Shown here: piece after piece, positions 33,054-45,600 of the stretch | How positions within the stretch are numbered: position 1 is the first letter of the stretch | Layout of the letters: every line of letters begins with the position of its first letter | Assembly: GCA_963978905.1 (NCBI GenBank) | Contig: OZ022257.1 | Coordinates: 8,144,509-8,208,508, forward strand | Direction of reading: 5' to 3' | From: Trichostrongylus colubriformis | Taxonomy: Eukaryota > Nematoda > Chromadorea > Rhabditida > Trichostrongylidae | DNA length: 64,000 nucleotides | The notes under the pieces: generated by a model | Databases searched by the model: none | What the model was told of the DNA's origin: nothing | The model's input: the letters and a program-made list of their open reading frames with translations, nothing else | Program-made: the position numbers and the translations under genes

Positions 33054-35300
33054 GTAAGTTTTTGGAAATCTTAATTAACTAAAACTACTCGTAAAACATG
33101 GGAAAACTGCCTTTTTTGAGACGTCAACCTGTAGCCAGTAGTATTTTGAATCGTTTGCTTTGAAAAAAGTGGTAAATAGCTTTCTAGACAGAACCCACTT
33201 GAGTTGTGTCGCACTCTTGACATAAGTCTAGCGTAAGTTTCTCGGCTATTTGAAGGCTTTGCGGCATATTCCACGCTTGACTTAAAACGAGCACTACTTG
33301 CGCGTCATTGATGGAAATTAGTTAGTGAAAGAGGGGATAGAGCATCGTTGGGCTAGGATTTCGGACTGCGACCTGCTGTGCGATGCATTAAAGCCAGAGA
33401 CGTCTCATTTTTTTTGATCGTGGATGGACTACCCAAGGCTGCGCCTTTGACTGGGAAGGCGTAAATCACTGCTCGGACCGCATTAGAACCTTGGCGCTTC
33501 CAGATCGCACCCGTTGCCCCGCAGCCGCTGTGCGAAGTCGTGTTCTAACGGTACACACGAAGTGCCGGGGAGGGGCTTGAGGGCGTTCCGGCCACATCCT
33601 TTGCCACGTCGAGGGTGTCTCCTGAACTCCCCACATGCTTTCACCAATAACCCTCAACCTGGTATGTGCTTTTAATTGAGCGAAATCCCGATACAAACTG
33701 ATGAACTCGCCCTCAATTTGAAGAAAGGAAATGGTAGATGTCTTTGAGTTCTCAGTGATAACTGTTTTCTGCAGCAAGCAATATTGCTTTTGTTATGTGA
33801 TATATCGTGCGAATCGAAACAACTGCAGTCCATTTTACAGCGCTAGATAGGGCGTGGCCTGACTGGAGAGAGTGAGAGTGTGTGGCGAGAGTGAGAGTGT
33901 ATGGCGGGGTGAGAGAGTTCGATGTCTCACCCAAGTCCGTAGGCCACGCCCTATCAAGCGACTGTACAGAAGAGGACTTGAGGCCTCGAAGCTCACTTGG
34001 AATGTTCTTGAATTGCATTTCTGAGGATATCGCTATAAAGAGTTTAGCAGGAAAAGGGTTCCAAGTTGTTACCAGATCATAATCAGTCAAAACTTTGTAC
34101 TGTCCTGAAATCTTTTCTGAATACCCTTAAAACTTATATAGAGAAAAATACAGCGGGTTGAATTCCATGAAAAGGGCCCTATAAATTTTAGGGACGGCCA
34201 GTTGGCGTATGGAAAGATGTTTGCTAGAAGATGCACGAGCTCACCTCCTGTGGTGTCACTGATGTTGCTACAAATGAAAAGCTTTAAATGAAAGACACAC
34301 GTGCACTGCTGTGCTGCGGCGTTCACTAAGCAGCTTCAATTTGGTCTTTGAAAATGTAGTAACTTTCTTTTCGATTTTTGTGCCACATATTCTGTCTGGT
34401 TCCTCATGTCAATGTTTTATTCAATGAATTTCTTATCATTCATATGACATGGTGAATTAAAGTGAAAGAATGATCAAGGATTTGTAAAGCTGGAATAATG
34501 GAACGAGGTGTCTATACTTTAACCTTGGTCTGTGAAACGCTGGTTCGGTACACTATCCCTTTCACCCTTATGGAGCTCTCTTCTCCAGTAGCACCGTTGT
34601 CTATGAAGATAGGAGCATTGAAGTCCACATCGGCTCGAGATTTCCGTCTTGCAAGTTAGTCACGTCCCCCCCCCCCCACGCCCCTTTGGTCTGAGCTTTC
34701 AAGTGATGCACTTTTTTGCGGAGCTCCTTTTGGAAGTCTTTCTCTTTATCTCTTTTTGATTGAAAACCTAATATTCACTGTACTTTATATACCTAATACC
34801 TAACATTTGAATACATAAATACTTACGATGAATATCTCTTGATACCGATGCTTCCTTATGATTATTGAGAAAAATATAGTCTGTTTCGTGATATTTCAGT
34901 GCATCCTGTTTTTATAAGTTTTTGGGTGTGTTTTGTTTTTCATTGACAACTTTTTTGCGTCGTTATCGCAACATCTACCACTGAACTATCTATTACTGTA
35001 GATGCCGCGCCAAATGCGACACTCTGAACGGCGTCAGTTCGTCACTGATATCTCCTATCAGCGGGTGATAGCGCGAAATCGCAAAGAATTCCGCGTCAAA
35101 GGCGCCAGGGTATACCGCAAAGACGGTCGCGGCAGACTAAGTGGGTCATCTAACGATCACTTTAAGAATATATGAAAAATTTCGCAATAGAATTTAGCTC
35201 TTCTGACCCTGAATTCAGTCTACTGGTGCGATGTGGTGCAATAGGGATAGGTGAACCTGCGTTATTAACTATTCAAAACTTTTCGTGTATTGCACATCCT
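33054..35300. other. Region without a recognised gene
   Basis: It contains MITE D copy 2 (33826-33964) and a C-homopolymer (34666-34677). Weak exon-like frames at about 33967-34080 and 34558-34660 could be 3' exons of the putative gene starting at 31857, but their phases do not fit without further exons. Confidence 0.4.
33826..33964. mobile_element. MITE, family D, copy 2
   Basis: It shares with 13193-13315 the CAGTCCATTTxxC start, the AGGGCG(T)GGCC block and the AGGCCACGCCCT inverse block, ending GACTG before TA at 33965. The left TA has decayed to TG. The interior carries GAGAGTGAGAGTGT microsatellite-like text. Confidence 0.7.
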
Positions 35301-35310
35301 TTGCTTTTTC

Positions 35311-35487
35311 CGTGACGATCAGATCTTCATAGGGGAAGCCATGCCTTCCACTAACAAATTTCTAATTATTCCAAAAAATGAGTGCCCATTATTCCCTCAT
35401 CAAGGACCGCACTCTTCGTACTGGATGTTCAGCGACATCTCCCGTGTTGTACATGCAGCAGTTTTCATGCAAATACCTGAACACTAA
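35311..35487 (+). other. Exon-like open frame, possible 3' exon of an unrecognised gene
   Basis: A frame open through 35485-35487 (TAA) reads with protein-like composition (for example FLIIPKNECPLFPHQGPH and MFSDISRVVHAAVF). A GATCAG acceptor at about 35319-35324 could define the exon, and a run of AATAAA repeats at 35499-35516 lies just downstream as a poly(A) signal. I recognise no family; it may be the end of the gene whose 5' exons are at 31857-33053. Confidence 0.3.
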
Positions 35488-35498
35488 TGATTAACAGT

Positions 35499-35518
35499 GA
35501 ATAAATAAATAAATAAGT
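35499..35518 (+). repeat. (AATA)n microsatellite
   Basis: Tandem AATA units, containing overlapping AATAAA signals. Confidence 0.8.
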
Positions 35519-35807
35519 AATTTTATGCTTAGATGGGATTTTTTCGATTAAAATTATGGTGGTTCGGGTCAAATTCATTGTGAAACGGTGATCACGGCAG
35601 TCAATTGAACGGTCTTCAACTGAATAGCTGGACATCGAAATTCACTTGGGCAGGATTAATCGGTAGAAGTTCATGAGCGACTTTCGATGAATCTTAGCAT
35701 GATGTACCAATATGGCTGTTCGGTGTTGATCTTCCAATGAAAACTGGTAACAACCTTTTTTTCGATTGAGGTTTCGTCGCCTTCTTCAAAGTCTGGAAGG
35801 GTAGAGC

Positions 35808-35975
35808 CTTTATGAAAACTATTCGTTCTGACGCTATACCAACTTACGGAAAATCTTGACAGAGTTATAAAGTGGGAAAACGACGGACGAAGGGAGACGA
35901 TTGAGTGCAATCGAATCGTAAGTGCATTTCCAATTTGACCGTCGTCCTATGCAACATTTCCCACTTTTCATTCAG
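35808..35975. repeat. Dispersed repeat E, copy 1 (copy 2 at 38398-38570)
   Basis: The two copies share ATTCGTTCxGACGCTATxxCAACT, GACAGAGTTATAA, GTAAGTGCATTTCCAxTTxGACCG and GTCCTATGxxA in the same order and spacing, with many substitutions. Family unknown. Confidence 0.65.
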
Positions 35976-37803
35976 GATCAGATCAGAGTTTTAATCGTTC
36001 AAGGCGATCCTCATTAGCTCAATTCAATCGAGGGAGTCTACGAGCATAGTTTAGTCGCTTTGTTTGAAAATTATGTCGGAAAGGAGAGCCTGCTCAGGAC
36101 TAGAGAGGGAACGACACGAGGATCGTTTTTTTTCTCAAAAAAAAAAGTCTTAGAAAGAGAAAGGAGGTACTGGAATGGGGCTCCAGTACTGATGGACATA
36201 ATCAACGTAATCCCTGCCTCACGCTCAGAGCTGGACTTATTAGGGCAAGCCTCACCCCCTCCGGAGCCAACACTTAAAGTTACACACGCTCTCTGACCCC
36301 ACTCCACAAGGTGTTCTCCGGGAATTTAAGAGACGGAACATACCCAACATATTGAATTTCTACCTCTATAAATCCTTGATCCCTCCATGAATCCTCGATC
36401 CCAATAGATTCCCTTGAAAGCAGCGAATTCTAGGCTGGGTATTACCCGATGGGGTCGAAAGTCGCCTGGTGGCGCCATGTTCTGTCGCCATACGTACCAT
36501 TGAGGACAGATTGTCATTTTGGTGCCATCAAATAATTGTTGAATCGGGTGTCTGCAAAATTGCACTATTATCTCTAGCTATAATGGAATGTTCGGCTCGA
36601 ATGTTTCTTTTCTGTCATCTAGCCTTTTCAAGCTTTTTCCTGCACTTAAATATACCGTAATTTATCGTCTTATCGGCGTCATGTTACCTCATCTAAAAAA
36701 ATGATCAGTTTCATAGGCAATACAATTTCTTTTTCGGTGAATGAGATTTCTTCTAAGACATACACAGGTAAACGAGGTAATTGGTAGTCTAGCAGGTTGG
36801 GGGAGGCTATTCGGTTCGAGATATCAGTTTTGGTAAGGTTTCAATGATAATTAAGGTCATTATCTGTTCGAGACTCGCAGAATACATCTCTATTCGATAC
36901 TTCTACTCCACTCCATGCCTATCTTTTTACCCATAGGTAAACAAAGTCTCTAATAACCGATGTTTACGGGCAATCCCAGGTAGCCCTATAAATGGTAAAG
37001 GTATCTTTGGGTTAGGTTAGCTGGTGTCTATCTCGGGCAACACAGAGACTATACCATTTCATCGCCTTGATGAACCTTCATGGTGACTAGATGGCGCACA
37101 TCTACGTTGCTTTTTTTAATTAAGGTGATCGTCAGCATTTTCTGATCCTCGATGGAGCCCGTGACTGTCGGTATAGTTCCTTTTTTGTGATCCCTCCATC
37201 ACTGGTTAAAGTATTCTCTGCGTAACTTACCCAGGAAATCCTACACTAATAGTAAGTGTTGCGGAGATAATTGAACCATCATGCGTGTATGTTTTTGTTT
37301 CTCGAGTTAATGAGTTCTCATCTTCATCATTTCTGCATAGTTAGTCATCGATAACCCCTGAAGACTGTCACGAGATGGTAAACTTCGGAGTCATGTGCTC
37401 GACCCTCCAACCAATGGTTACTGGGACATCCATTTCCTGTGCACCTTGGTCCCCATAGAGGTACTCAGCTGGCTTTTTCGGTTGCTCGGAAGTTTCTCAT
37501 GGGGGTGGCATCACGATGAGTTAATTTTCAAGTCAAATATATATGCGATTGTCATAAGACAGCGAGCGGCATGGATCATAGAGAGGATTCCGAAAGCTGT
37601 TCTGGCGCTGGCCTGAGAATTACCCATCGCCGACAGTAAAAATAGCTCTACCGTCGGAAGACGTGACCCAAGTATGGGATCGCATGTTGTGCCTCATTCG
37701 AATGAGGCAACTAATCATAGAGTTGCTTCAGTGGTAGAAATTGGAATAAGGGATAAACAGGACAGTTTTTGCATCAATCAACACCCCTTTTTTTATAGAA
37801 TAA

Positions 37804-38031
37804 GCCACGCATTCTAGTTCCATCCAAAATTGTGGTGTTGGCCTACGGAATGACTTGCAGGGTCTAGCCGATGTAATAACCAAGCACTTGTCCTCCCAGA
37901 CGGGTTTGGTGGCAATTTACCGTGCTGAGAGATGGAAGGCCATGGTAGACTTGGCAGGCAGTGATGTGGGAGTTGATCCACACCATGTGATAGAAGTGCG
38001 TCACTTGTCACTAGATTACCTCCAGCCCTGA
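37804..38031 (+). other. Unrecognised protein-like open frame, 75 codons
   Basis: Open from just after a stop at 37801 to TGA at 38029-38031. The text looks protein-like (LADVITKHLSSQTGLVAIYR, VDPHHVIEVRHLSLDYLQP) but matches nothing I know and has no ATG near its start, so it would be a 3' exon or a mobile-element fragment. The opposite strand is also open. Low confidence. Confidence 0.2.
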
Positions 38032-38574
38032 AAAAAAATTGGAGCTCTAAATAAAACATTCCGGGAATCAGTATGGTATCAAAATTGTTCTTATGATGGG
38101 TTATTACCTTAGTTGCTGGGCTACAATGAAGTGGCTGTTTGTTGTGGATGAGCCATGCACTTGAGCTCCATTCAAACATTTGCTTAGTACTGTTTAAATC
38201 TCGCCATAGAAAACATTCTCACTTTAAAGATAGTCGTCATCTGTGTAGGTGAGTTGTTCGCTCCTATTATCTAGAAACCGACTTGGCTTGAGTATTCGGC
38301 TGTCTCGAATAAGGACTCCATGATGGACCATACTCGAGATAGAAAAGGACAAGCTCCGGGATAACTCATGATCAGGCGAATCTTTTGCTGCTCATCCTTC
38401 ATGAAAACCATTCGTTCAGACGCTATTTCAACTCGCAGAAACTTCGACAGAGTTATAATGTCCTAAGTTATGAAGCGAAAAGAGGCGTTTGATTACAAAC
38501 GGGTGCTAAGTGCATTTCCATTTCGACCGTTGTCCTATGGCATCTCCTACTTCTCATTCAGAAGCACCGAGTTA

Positions 38575-39076
38575 CAGTAGCGCTCAAAAGTCTTCGGCGA
38601 AATGGTCTTCCACTTGGGTTTTTCACTTGTAACTTTTTTGCAACTGCACCGATCTAAAAAAATTTTAGTATGTTGTACTTAGAGACACTGCATACTTAAT
38701 ATACTATATTTTGGAGCTCAACGGTGTAAGTTACGTGATTATATGAAATTTTTTAATTTTGGCATGCCATCGCTTTGCCGTCCCGCTGTGCCGCTGTCAT
38801 CAAAAGTCGTGATCTTTCTACAGGATATTAATGTTCTCTGAGGCCTCGTTTTGTTTTTGTAAAGAAAGCCGTTTTTCTTGACCAAGCCTACTTTTTTCTG
38901 GGTGGTCTTGTAGTTAATTCTTGTAAAAAATCATGAAAAGTGGCAAGCGGCGCTCAAGTAGAAGGAAATGTTGACAATAGCTTCAGGCACCACATATTAA
39001 AATTTTGTCAAATTTGGTCAAGTAGAAAAAAAGTTATGACAAAAAAGTTTTGGCTGAAGACTTTTGAACGCTACTG
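38575..39076. mobile_element. Non-autonomous Tc1-like element
   Basis: A 502-base element flanked by TA (38573-38574, 39077-39078). The inverted termini CAGTAGCGCTCAAAAGTCTTC and GAAGACTTTTGAACGCTACTG match except one base; the CAGT...TA arrangement is typical of Tc1-like transposons. It abuts, or inserted at, the end of dispersed repeat E. No transposase. Confidence 0.85.
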
Positions 39077-39210
39077 TATGATGGGCCTAATATCTTCGCA
39101 TCATTTTGAAGACTATCGATCTTCCTACATTGGAAATTCATTAAAATTCTGAACAGTAAATTTGATAGGATCCAAGAGTAGATGGAAATACTTCACCATC
39201 CGTACTTCAC

Positions 39211-39303
39211 GAAGCCCCTGGAGGAGTACGCCCTCAGTGCCCTAGAGTGATCACGATTTTTGATCCCTCTTGGGCACTGAGAGAGTACTCCTCGAGGGGC
39301 TTC
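39211..39303. mobile_element. 93-base snap-back element
   Basis: GAAGCCCCTGGAGGAGTAC and its near inverse GTACTCCTCGAGGGGCTTC form the outer stem; CCCTCAGTGCCC / GGGCACTGAG continue it. The loop is about 20 bases. Confidence 0.8.
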
Positions 39304-39836
39304 CCAACACTCTACTGCCCTTCGTCGTTGAGGCGGAAATCAAATATCATTCCAGTGCCTCAACGTGTTTCATTAGAAGCAAATGCATGGCACGAAATAG
39401 ACTGTTTACAGTTTACTTCATTCTCGGTCGAATATTCGGAAAATTATTACAGTTCTAGTCATGGAGCACGGTTCACTATAGGACATCAAAAAAGAAGCTC
39501 TTTCATGAGAAGAGCACTTTGCTTACATCTTTTACTCTCCTGTAATACTCTGACATGATAGATTAGAAGTGGGCGAGAGGTATATCTTGAAGAGGTCGCA
39601 CATGACGACATCGATGATCATGCAGTGGTTCAATCTTAACCTCACAGATGGCCTAATCCAACTCTCAATGGAATGTTAAACCGGATTCGAAATGATGAAA
39701 TTGTAATCTAGGACTGTTTATGATAGACTACTACCAAATAATCAAGTAAATATGTAGTCGCTTCGGAGCGACTGTTTAACTTAAAGTCATTAAAGCTTTT
39801 TTCATACTTTCACATAGGAGTTTCCAACGGAGAATC

Positions 39837-39945
39837 AGCTTTATTTCCGTTTCGCACAGGCCCTTAGATTGAAATCAATGCTATTGCGGTTCCTTCCTTC
39901 TGTGCTCATCAGTAAGGGAAGGAGGAAGAACACCATTGGAACAGC
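39837..39945. repeat. Dispersed repeat F, copy 1 (copy 2 at 42537-42645)
   Basis: Shared blocks: TTTCCGTTTCGCAxxGGCCCTT, GAAAxCAA, then a TTC/TCC-rich stretch ending TCAGTxAGGGAAG. Family unknown. Confidence 0.6.
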
Positions 39946-40739
39946 TTATTATTATTGTTGTTGTTATTTCAATTATCTGTAATTAATATTTTATTTATTT
40001 GTGTTTTAATAAGATTAAAACTTTTCCGCATAAATTAGTAAAATAAAAGTTACCTTGTTTATCATATTTATGTCACTGGGTCATTCCATAACTAATACCG
40101 CTTTTTTTCGAGCAAAAACTTTCCCACAAAATCACAGGTTTGTGCAGCAAGTTATATATCACTTGAAGGACTTTTCTGCTTCATAAAATGACATTCTCAA
40201 ATAATACTAAAGTTCTCACTTCTTGTACAGAAAACAGGAATCATGAGGGAACGAATTTCAGTATGAATGGAGGTTCATTGCGTGGCGCTTCAAGATGCAG
40301 AAAGCTGTCAAAAATCAACAAATTTTAGGGTAGGAATACGGGGAAAAACTACAAAAGAGAAGCCAGATTTCTCTGTTGGTGGTTATCGTGGGCTGACAAT
40401 ATGTCGGCTTGAAACCGCTTCCGGACGGAGTCCGTGGAATGGGGGGGGGGCCTAGATGTGGCCCAAATGTACACTACCAGGAAAGAGGATTCTGTGTACA
40501 TGCGTACGTAGCTCCAGGCGATATATTCATACTACATTATTCCATTGATCAAGCCGCAATGATGTCTCATCATAAATAACCAAGAGGTCATTGAGAGACA
40601 TTTATGGCATATTAGGCCTGGTCGTTGGTCTGATTTGGCCAGGTATGTAGTGCTTATCAAAGAAGCCGCAGACTACTTAATGAACCTTTAGCATATTTGG
40701 CTACGTTGTTGGGCAGTACAACTATTGGGGCCTTAAAAC

Positions 40740-40990
40740 TGCATCATTGTTACAATTATGCTGAGTTATGGGCAGAAGCCCGTCAGTCTCGGACGGGACT
40801 CGAACCCACACTCCATGCTTTCCGGGCATATGTGCTAATCCATTACGCTATCGGGACCCCTTTAACCTTAACTCAGGCTGTGAATGGTATATAAGCTATA
40901 GAATTATGCTTTTGCCCATACTCAGCATACATGTAACAACTTTCGCATCAAGGGTTGCGGCGAAAATCAGCAGCTATCAAAAATCAAAAA
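40740..40990 (-). mobile_element. tRNA-derived dispersed element with intact B box
   Basis: On the minus strand, from 40860 downwards, the sequence reads as a degenerate tRNA: A box TAGCGTAATGG, B box GGTTCGAGTCC and CCC stem partners. The anticodon-loop position 33 is C rather than U and the acceptor pairs only partly, so a tRNA-derived SINE is more likely than a working tRNA. Flanking tails carry GCTGAGTTATGGGC on one side and GCTTTTGCCCAT plus ACTCAGCA on the other, the terminal motif also forming the palindrome at 7765-7826. A diverged copy with a weaker B box is at 60360-60480. Confidence 0.6.
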
Positions 40991-42536
40991 CATCAAAAAT
41001 CAACATGTATTTCGTCATAATTAAATTTATTTATTTGTACTGCCTAAACTTGCTACTCGTTCATTACGTCCAACTCATGGGTCAATTCCCCAAGTGAGAT
41101 GTGATGCATGGCGCATTCTCAGAAGGGTACATATAACGGCTCTAGGTACGGTGGGTTTGTCATTTTGCTCTGTGCTCCTCATCGGTACTTCAACAACTCT
41201 TAGCGTCATCTTTGGTTCTTGGTGGCGGCTCTTCCAGATGAGGTCAATTTTTCGAGATCTTGCGCTTCTCCTAGCCTCTTTCGGCTACTCAAAAGCTTCA
41301 TAGAAGCCGATCAGAAATCATTTCGCGAGTGTGCTGGCCTGTATTGTCTTCGATGCACTCTTTGAGCCACGAGTCAAGCACCGACAGCTGTTGCTTAATG
41401 ACGAAAGATTTGAATGCGCATAGCACCGCTACCGAGTGATTAGCTGAGAATGCGCATTACAACACATGTGACCCGACCTACTGCTGACGACAACGAGAGA
41501 GCATGCGCGACTGAGAGACTGCGCGACCGCTACCGTACACTACCGTAATCGATGCTAGAAGGTGCATGATGAAAGCCGCATTCATGAATTATTAATCGCA
41601 ACTTCGCTTATGGAATAGGCATTAGTTCCGAGGAATCATGTTGTCAAACGATCCACCTCAGCTGAATACGTCAGTACGACGATTTCTTTTGGAATGGGCC
41701 ATGAACTTGACTTCCACATTGGATAGTAGAGTCGTTCAGATGTCTCCGTCACAACAGAAAAATTAGAGGAGCCACCAATCATTTGGTGCTGAGCTCAGCT
41801 CAGTGCTTCTTCTGTCCTCTTTCGGCCTCACGGAAGCCACACACGAACTAAGTGACCTCAAAATTTCGACCACCAAGGTCATGCAAAGTGTAGCTGGAAT
41901 GAAACTCGGCTCTGGTTGCTGGTGACTGCATGAACCTTTCTTCGCCGTGGTCAGATTCCCTAATTCAAAAAAAACCCCCTAGGCTCTTTTGACCATGTAA
42001 TACTCGAGTGAAAGTTATAATAGTTTTCTGGTCCTTTTTTTGTTGTTTGTAAGACGTTCATTTGGGCATTTCTAGGCAGCCCTTGGCGTGGGTGAGTTTC
42101 GTTCCAGCTGCATTTCTTGAGAAAAGTGACCTCAATGGAAACCGTGTGATCCCCCTATTTTTGAGGAGTTTCCAGAATCGTAGAACCCCTTCCTATGTTT
42201 TCTTTTACCTTCAAGCTCGTGGGTGGTATTGTGTGGGTGGAGGGCGTGACAACTTTTTGAAAAGGTGCCGAAATATCAAATTCAATGCTGGATTTTTCAT
42301 TGCCGACGTCTCCTTCCCGACCCTGCAACTCCCACAGATCTGTCGGCATGGCATCAAATACTACTACCACTCCCCAAAAAGCCAAATACGATTTCTCTCG
42401 ATGCCATGTCATATAGGGCCGGAACGTGGTTCCCTTCAAAAAATGTTGCAATTCTTTTTTTTTTTGAAGTATTGTATTCTAATTAATGAAGTAATAGTTG
42501 CAGGGAATTTTTCGGGGGATCCTATAACATAAAGTT

Positions 42537-42645
42537 AGTTTGGTTTCCGTTTCGCATGGGCCCTTGGACGGAAACCAAATAATAATGAATACAATAATGT
42601 ATTCTCCCTCCTGCTCTTCAGTCAGGGAAGAGAGAAAAAACAATG
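42537..42645. repeat. Dispersed repeat F, copy 2
   Basis: Matches 39837-39945 in order and spacing of its blocks; see that entry. Confidence 0.6.
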
Positions 42646-45600
42646 TGTATATTTGTTTAAACTTGTTAAAGTCTTAAATGTGAGTCTTGAATGTTTCATC
42701 CATTTCAATCAATCAAGCCACATCAGGAGAACTGTTTCCCAGAATGGTTTCATCGGTGCCGTGCTACAGCATCCCACAAAGTCCTTGACTGGGCCACTTA
42801 TTGTGAATTCAAAGATCCGTAAGCAGATGCCTGGCTCGTAGAGGTAGTTTTGATTAGCGCTGTGCACATCAAATTTATCGCTTATTGCCTTTTTAGGGTG
42901 TACTGTAATCCCTTAAAAAGATTTGTTGAGTGAAGAGTACGGTAAGCTGCACTTTGACATGCCTGCTTACCGAAGACCAGCTCAACTGTAGTGACAGCTG
43001 CCTTAAACTGCCTAGACGACAAAAAAAAAAGCCTCTCCCAATAGTAGCGGTACTTTTCATCCACGAATTTTGATGTCATTACGTCATAGTGGGTGGCCAC
43101 CAGCAAACAGCTGTTCGGAATGGATCCGGTCCTCTTAGGTCCCCCCGGTGCCATCATGAAAGAACCGGAGCAAATCGGGTTCTCATCGTACCTCGACACC
43201 TGTTGCTTAGGTATTCTTTTGATGACGGCGATTCGACATGATCGCCTTATTATTGTGTCTCGCCTAACCGGCTGCGCTCCCTCACATAATGAAGGTATCT
43301 TGGGTAATGGATGGACCTATCGGACCCAGAATAGAAACGATGCCGACGATTAGACAACATAGACCCCCATCGTAAATTTGTGTGTGTGTGTGTCGGCTAA
43401 CCGCAGTTACAGTATACCGAGACACAGCCACCAACAGCCCAGGTGCCACTTTCCACCTTAAAGAATCCCTGTAATGCGATACACAACTAAAAACCAGGTA
43501 ACTGACGATTAGCCAAGGGTAATTGAAGGGATGATTGAATTAAAATGGCGGAAAGGTGTGAGGCGATCAATGGTTACAAATATTTTTAGATTACGCCATT
43601 CGTTCTGCTGCGCTTGGGATCGTAAAGGTATATGAATGAGCATCCATACCTAAGAGTGGTTACTAATTGAGGTCTAAATGAGGTTTGAGCGAAATGCTAT
43701 AAAAGGAGGATATCTTGGTCAGGTTGGGCAAGTTCTGATCGGGTGTGTAGACTTATGTCGAATTTTCCAGCGGCCGCACACGGCTAGCGGCGCCGCGGAT
43801 TTCTCCGCGTGTGATTGCGTACATTGCAACACTCCATTTAGAGTTTTACGCCCGAATTCATTATTTCTCAATTAGGATTATTATCATGTAATGCTATTGG
43901 TTCTTTTGCTTTTTATGCTACTATTTTGTCCTTTTAGAGCGCAAATGCTATTACTTTTAGATAATGATGAGATAAACAGTTATTTCTTAAAGGACCTTCA
44001 TGGTACCAGACCCTTGCATCCTAAGCCGAATTCCAACCGAAGACGGCAAATCGTGCTAATGACGCCACGAATGCGACGTCGCAAAGGGAAAATTCGACAT
44101 AAGTCTACACACCCGTTCTGATCTATGGACCGCTGTGATGGAAAAGGAGTCTAGTCACTGCTCCACCTCTGGATGTAGACTACTCGGCATAACTGTTATG
44201 TGGTTTGGCATCTCAGGAAGACCAATTCATAATCGAATGTTCCGTCTTCTCCTTTATGACACATGATACGAATTTCAGATTTTATGGGTTTTTAGAGTCA
44301 ATTTTGGAGGATGGGAAGCCTTTTTATGGAGGTCTCGATATTTAAAACTCGAAAATTGGAATATCACTAGAAATACCTTTTTTTGACCGCGATTTTCCCC
44401 GAGTAAAGACCCTTCGCACCCCTATTTACCCCCGACACAGTTTCCAGTTTCTTAGATGAGGCGCACACGCCGACGTAAGCGACGGTGTTAATGATGAGGT
44501 GGTTGCGAATTGACAAAGCTGACCGACAACGTTAACGAGCTACTCTAACGGTCGTTAACATGGGCCATGATAGCGTCATGAGATCACAGCGCGACCATGA
44601 TGACTACGACTTCGCACGGGCCACTCACCACATTCAAACGTCGACCGACCTACCGACATACACAGCAAAAGGTCGTTGTCATTACATCACCACCAAAGAA
44701 TCGTTTGCTCATTGATGACCTCAATATGTCAGTAATGAGTACATAACAATGAGGGACAACATCGGTCGTTGTCTCACAAGTCACCAACGTAATCACTCTC
44801 AGGGTGATTACATTTATCTATAAAGAGTAAGTGCTAACAATAAGCTGCCTCAACTGGAGCACATTTGCTTTCCAGAGGGAATTAACAGGAAATTCAAATT
44901 CAGATTTATTGCATGTGTGGATACACATGAAATAATTCGACTGACAATAGGTCGGACGACTACGCATCCAATTAAAGAGACGATTAGAACACGAGAAAAA
45001 AAAAACGAAAAAAAAGTAAGAAGAAAAGAAAGTTCAAACACCTAAAACGAAGCCAAAAAACAGCCTAGCGATCTAGATTCACTCAATGCCAAAAATTGTG
45101 AGAAGTCCTTACCTGGGGAGTTGATGCAAGTTTAAAAAAAAGCTAAAAAGCTAAAACGCCACGTAAACACAGAAAAGACGAAGCAAATGATTGTTTGAAA
45201 AAGTGGACCAATCAATGACGATGATTTAGGGGCAACAATCAGGAATCCAGTTCCAGAAATGAGGGTAAGATTAATGCATGCGGTGTCGAACATTCCCGTG
45301 TAGAACGCGCCGCGCATTCTGCTTTCCGTTCAGAACCGTAGTGACATTTAAATGCAGTCTGACCAATCCAACGACTTCTAAGGTCAGACGATGTACAAGT
45401 CAATGTTTTTATTCTCCTAGGCGGTCTGATACCATCACCGATCACGAAGGAGTGGTAGGCTCCTTTCCCTTAGACGGGCAATGATTCTGGATTTGATCTT
45501 TTGACCATACCGGTTAGAGCAACGCCACTTGCCAATACGTAGTAATCTCTGACATTAAAGATACACACACACGTGAATAAGGAGCCTAGCCATTTGAAAG

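Larger units (their letters stand above)
35519..38574. other. Gene-poor stretch with one dispersed repeat
   Basis: About 35808-35975 and 38398-38570 are copies of a repeat (TTCGTTCxGACGCTAT, GACAGAGTTATAA, AAGTGCATTTCCA). The only protein-like block is at 37804-38031, listed separately. No other support for genes. Confidence 0.45.
39304..42536. other. Gene-poor stretch
   Basis: Contains a repeat F copy (39837-39945), a G tract (40440-40450) and the tRNA-derived element at 40740-40990. No conserved coding sequence is recognised; the long open frame at 42062-42532 was considered and rejected. Confidence 0.45.

Noticed and set aside
40780..40860. Functional tRNA gene on the minus strand
   Set aside because: A and B boxes are present, but the anticodon loop lacks U33, acceptor pairing is incomplete, and the block is part of a dispersed multi-copy element.
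42062..42532. 156-codon open frame as a gene
   Set aside because: Composition is cysteine/phenylalanine-rich without motifs, the opposite strand is equally open, its first part shares a short block with 46290-46340, and it abuts repeat F.
43093..43353. Open frames on both strands at 42.9-43.35 kb as a gene
   Set aside because: Protein-like text on either strand but no motif, no consistent splice sites and no family recognised; strand cannot be decided.
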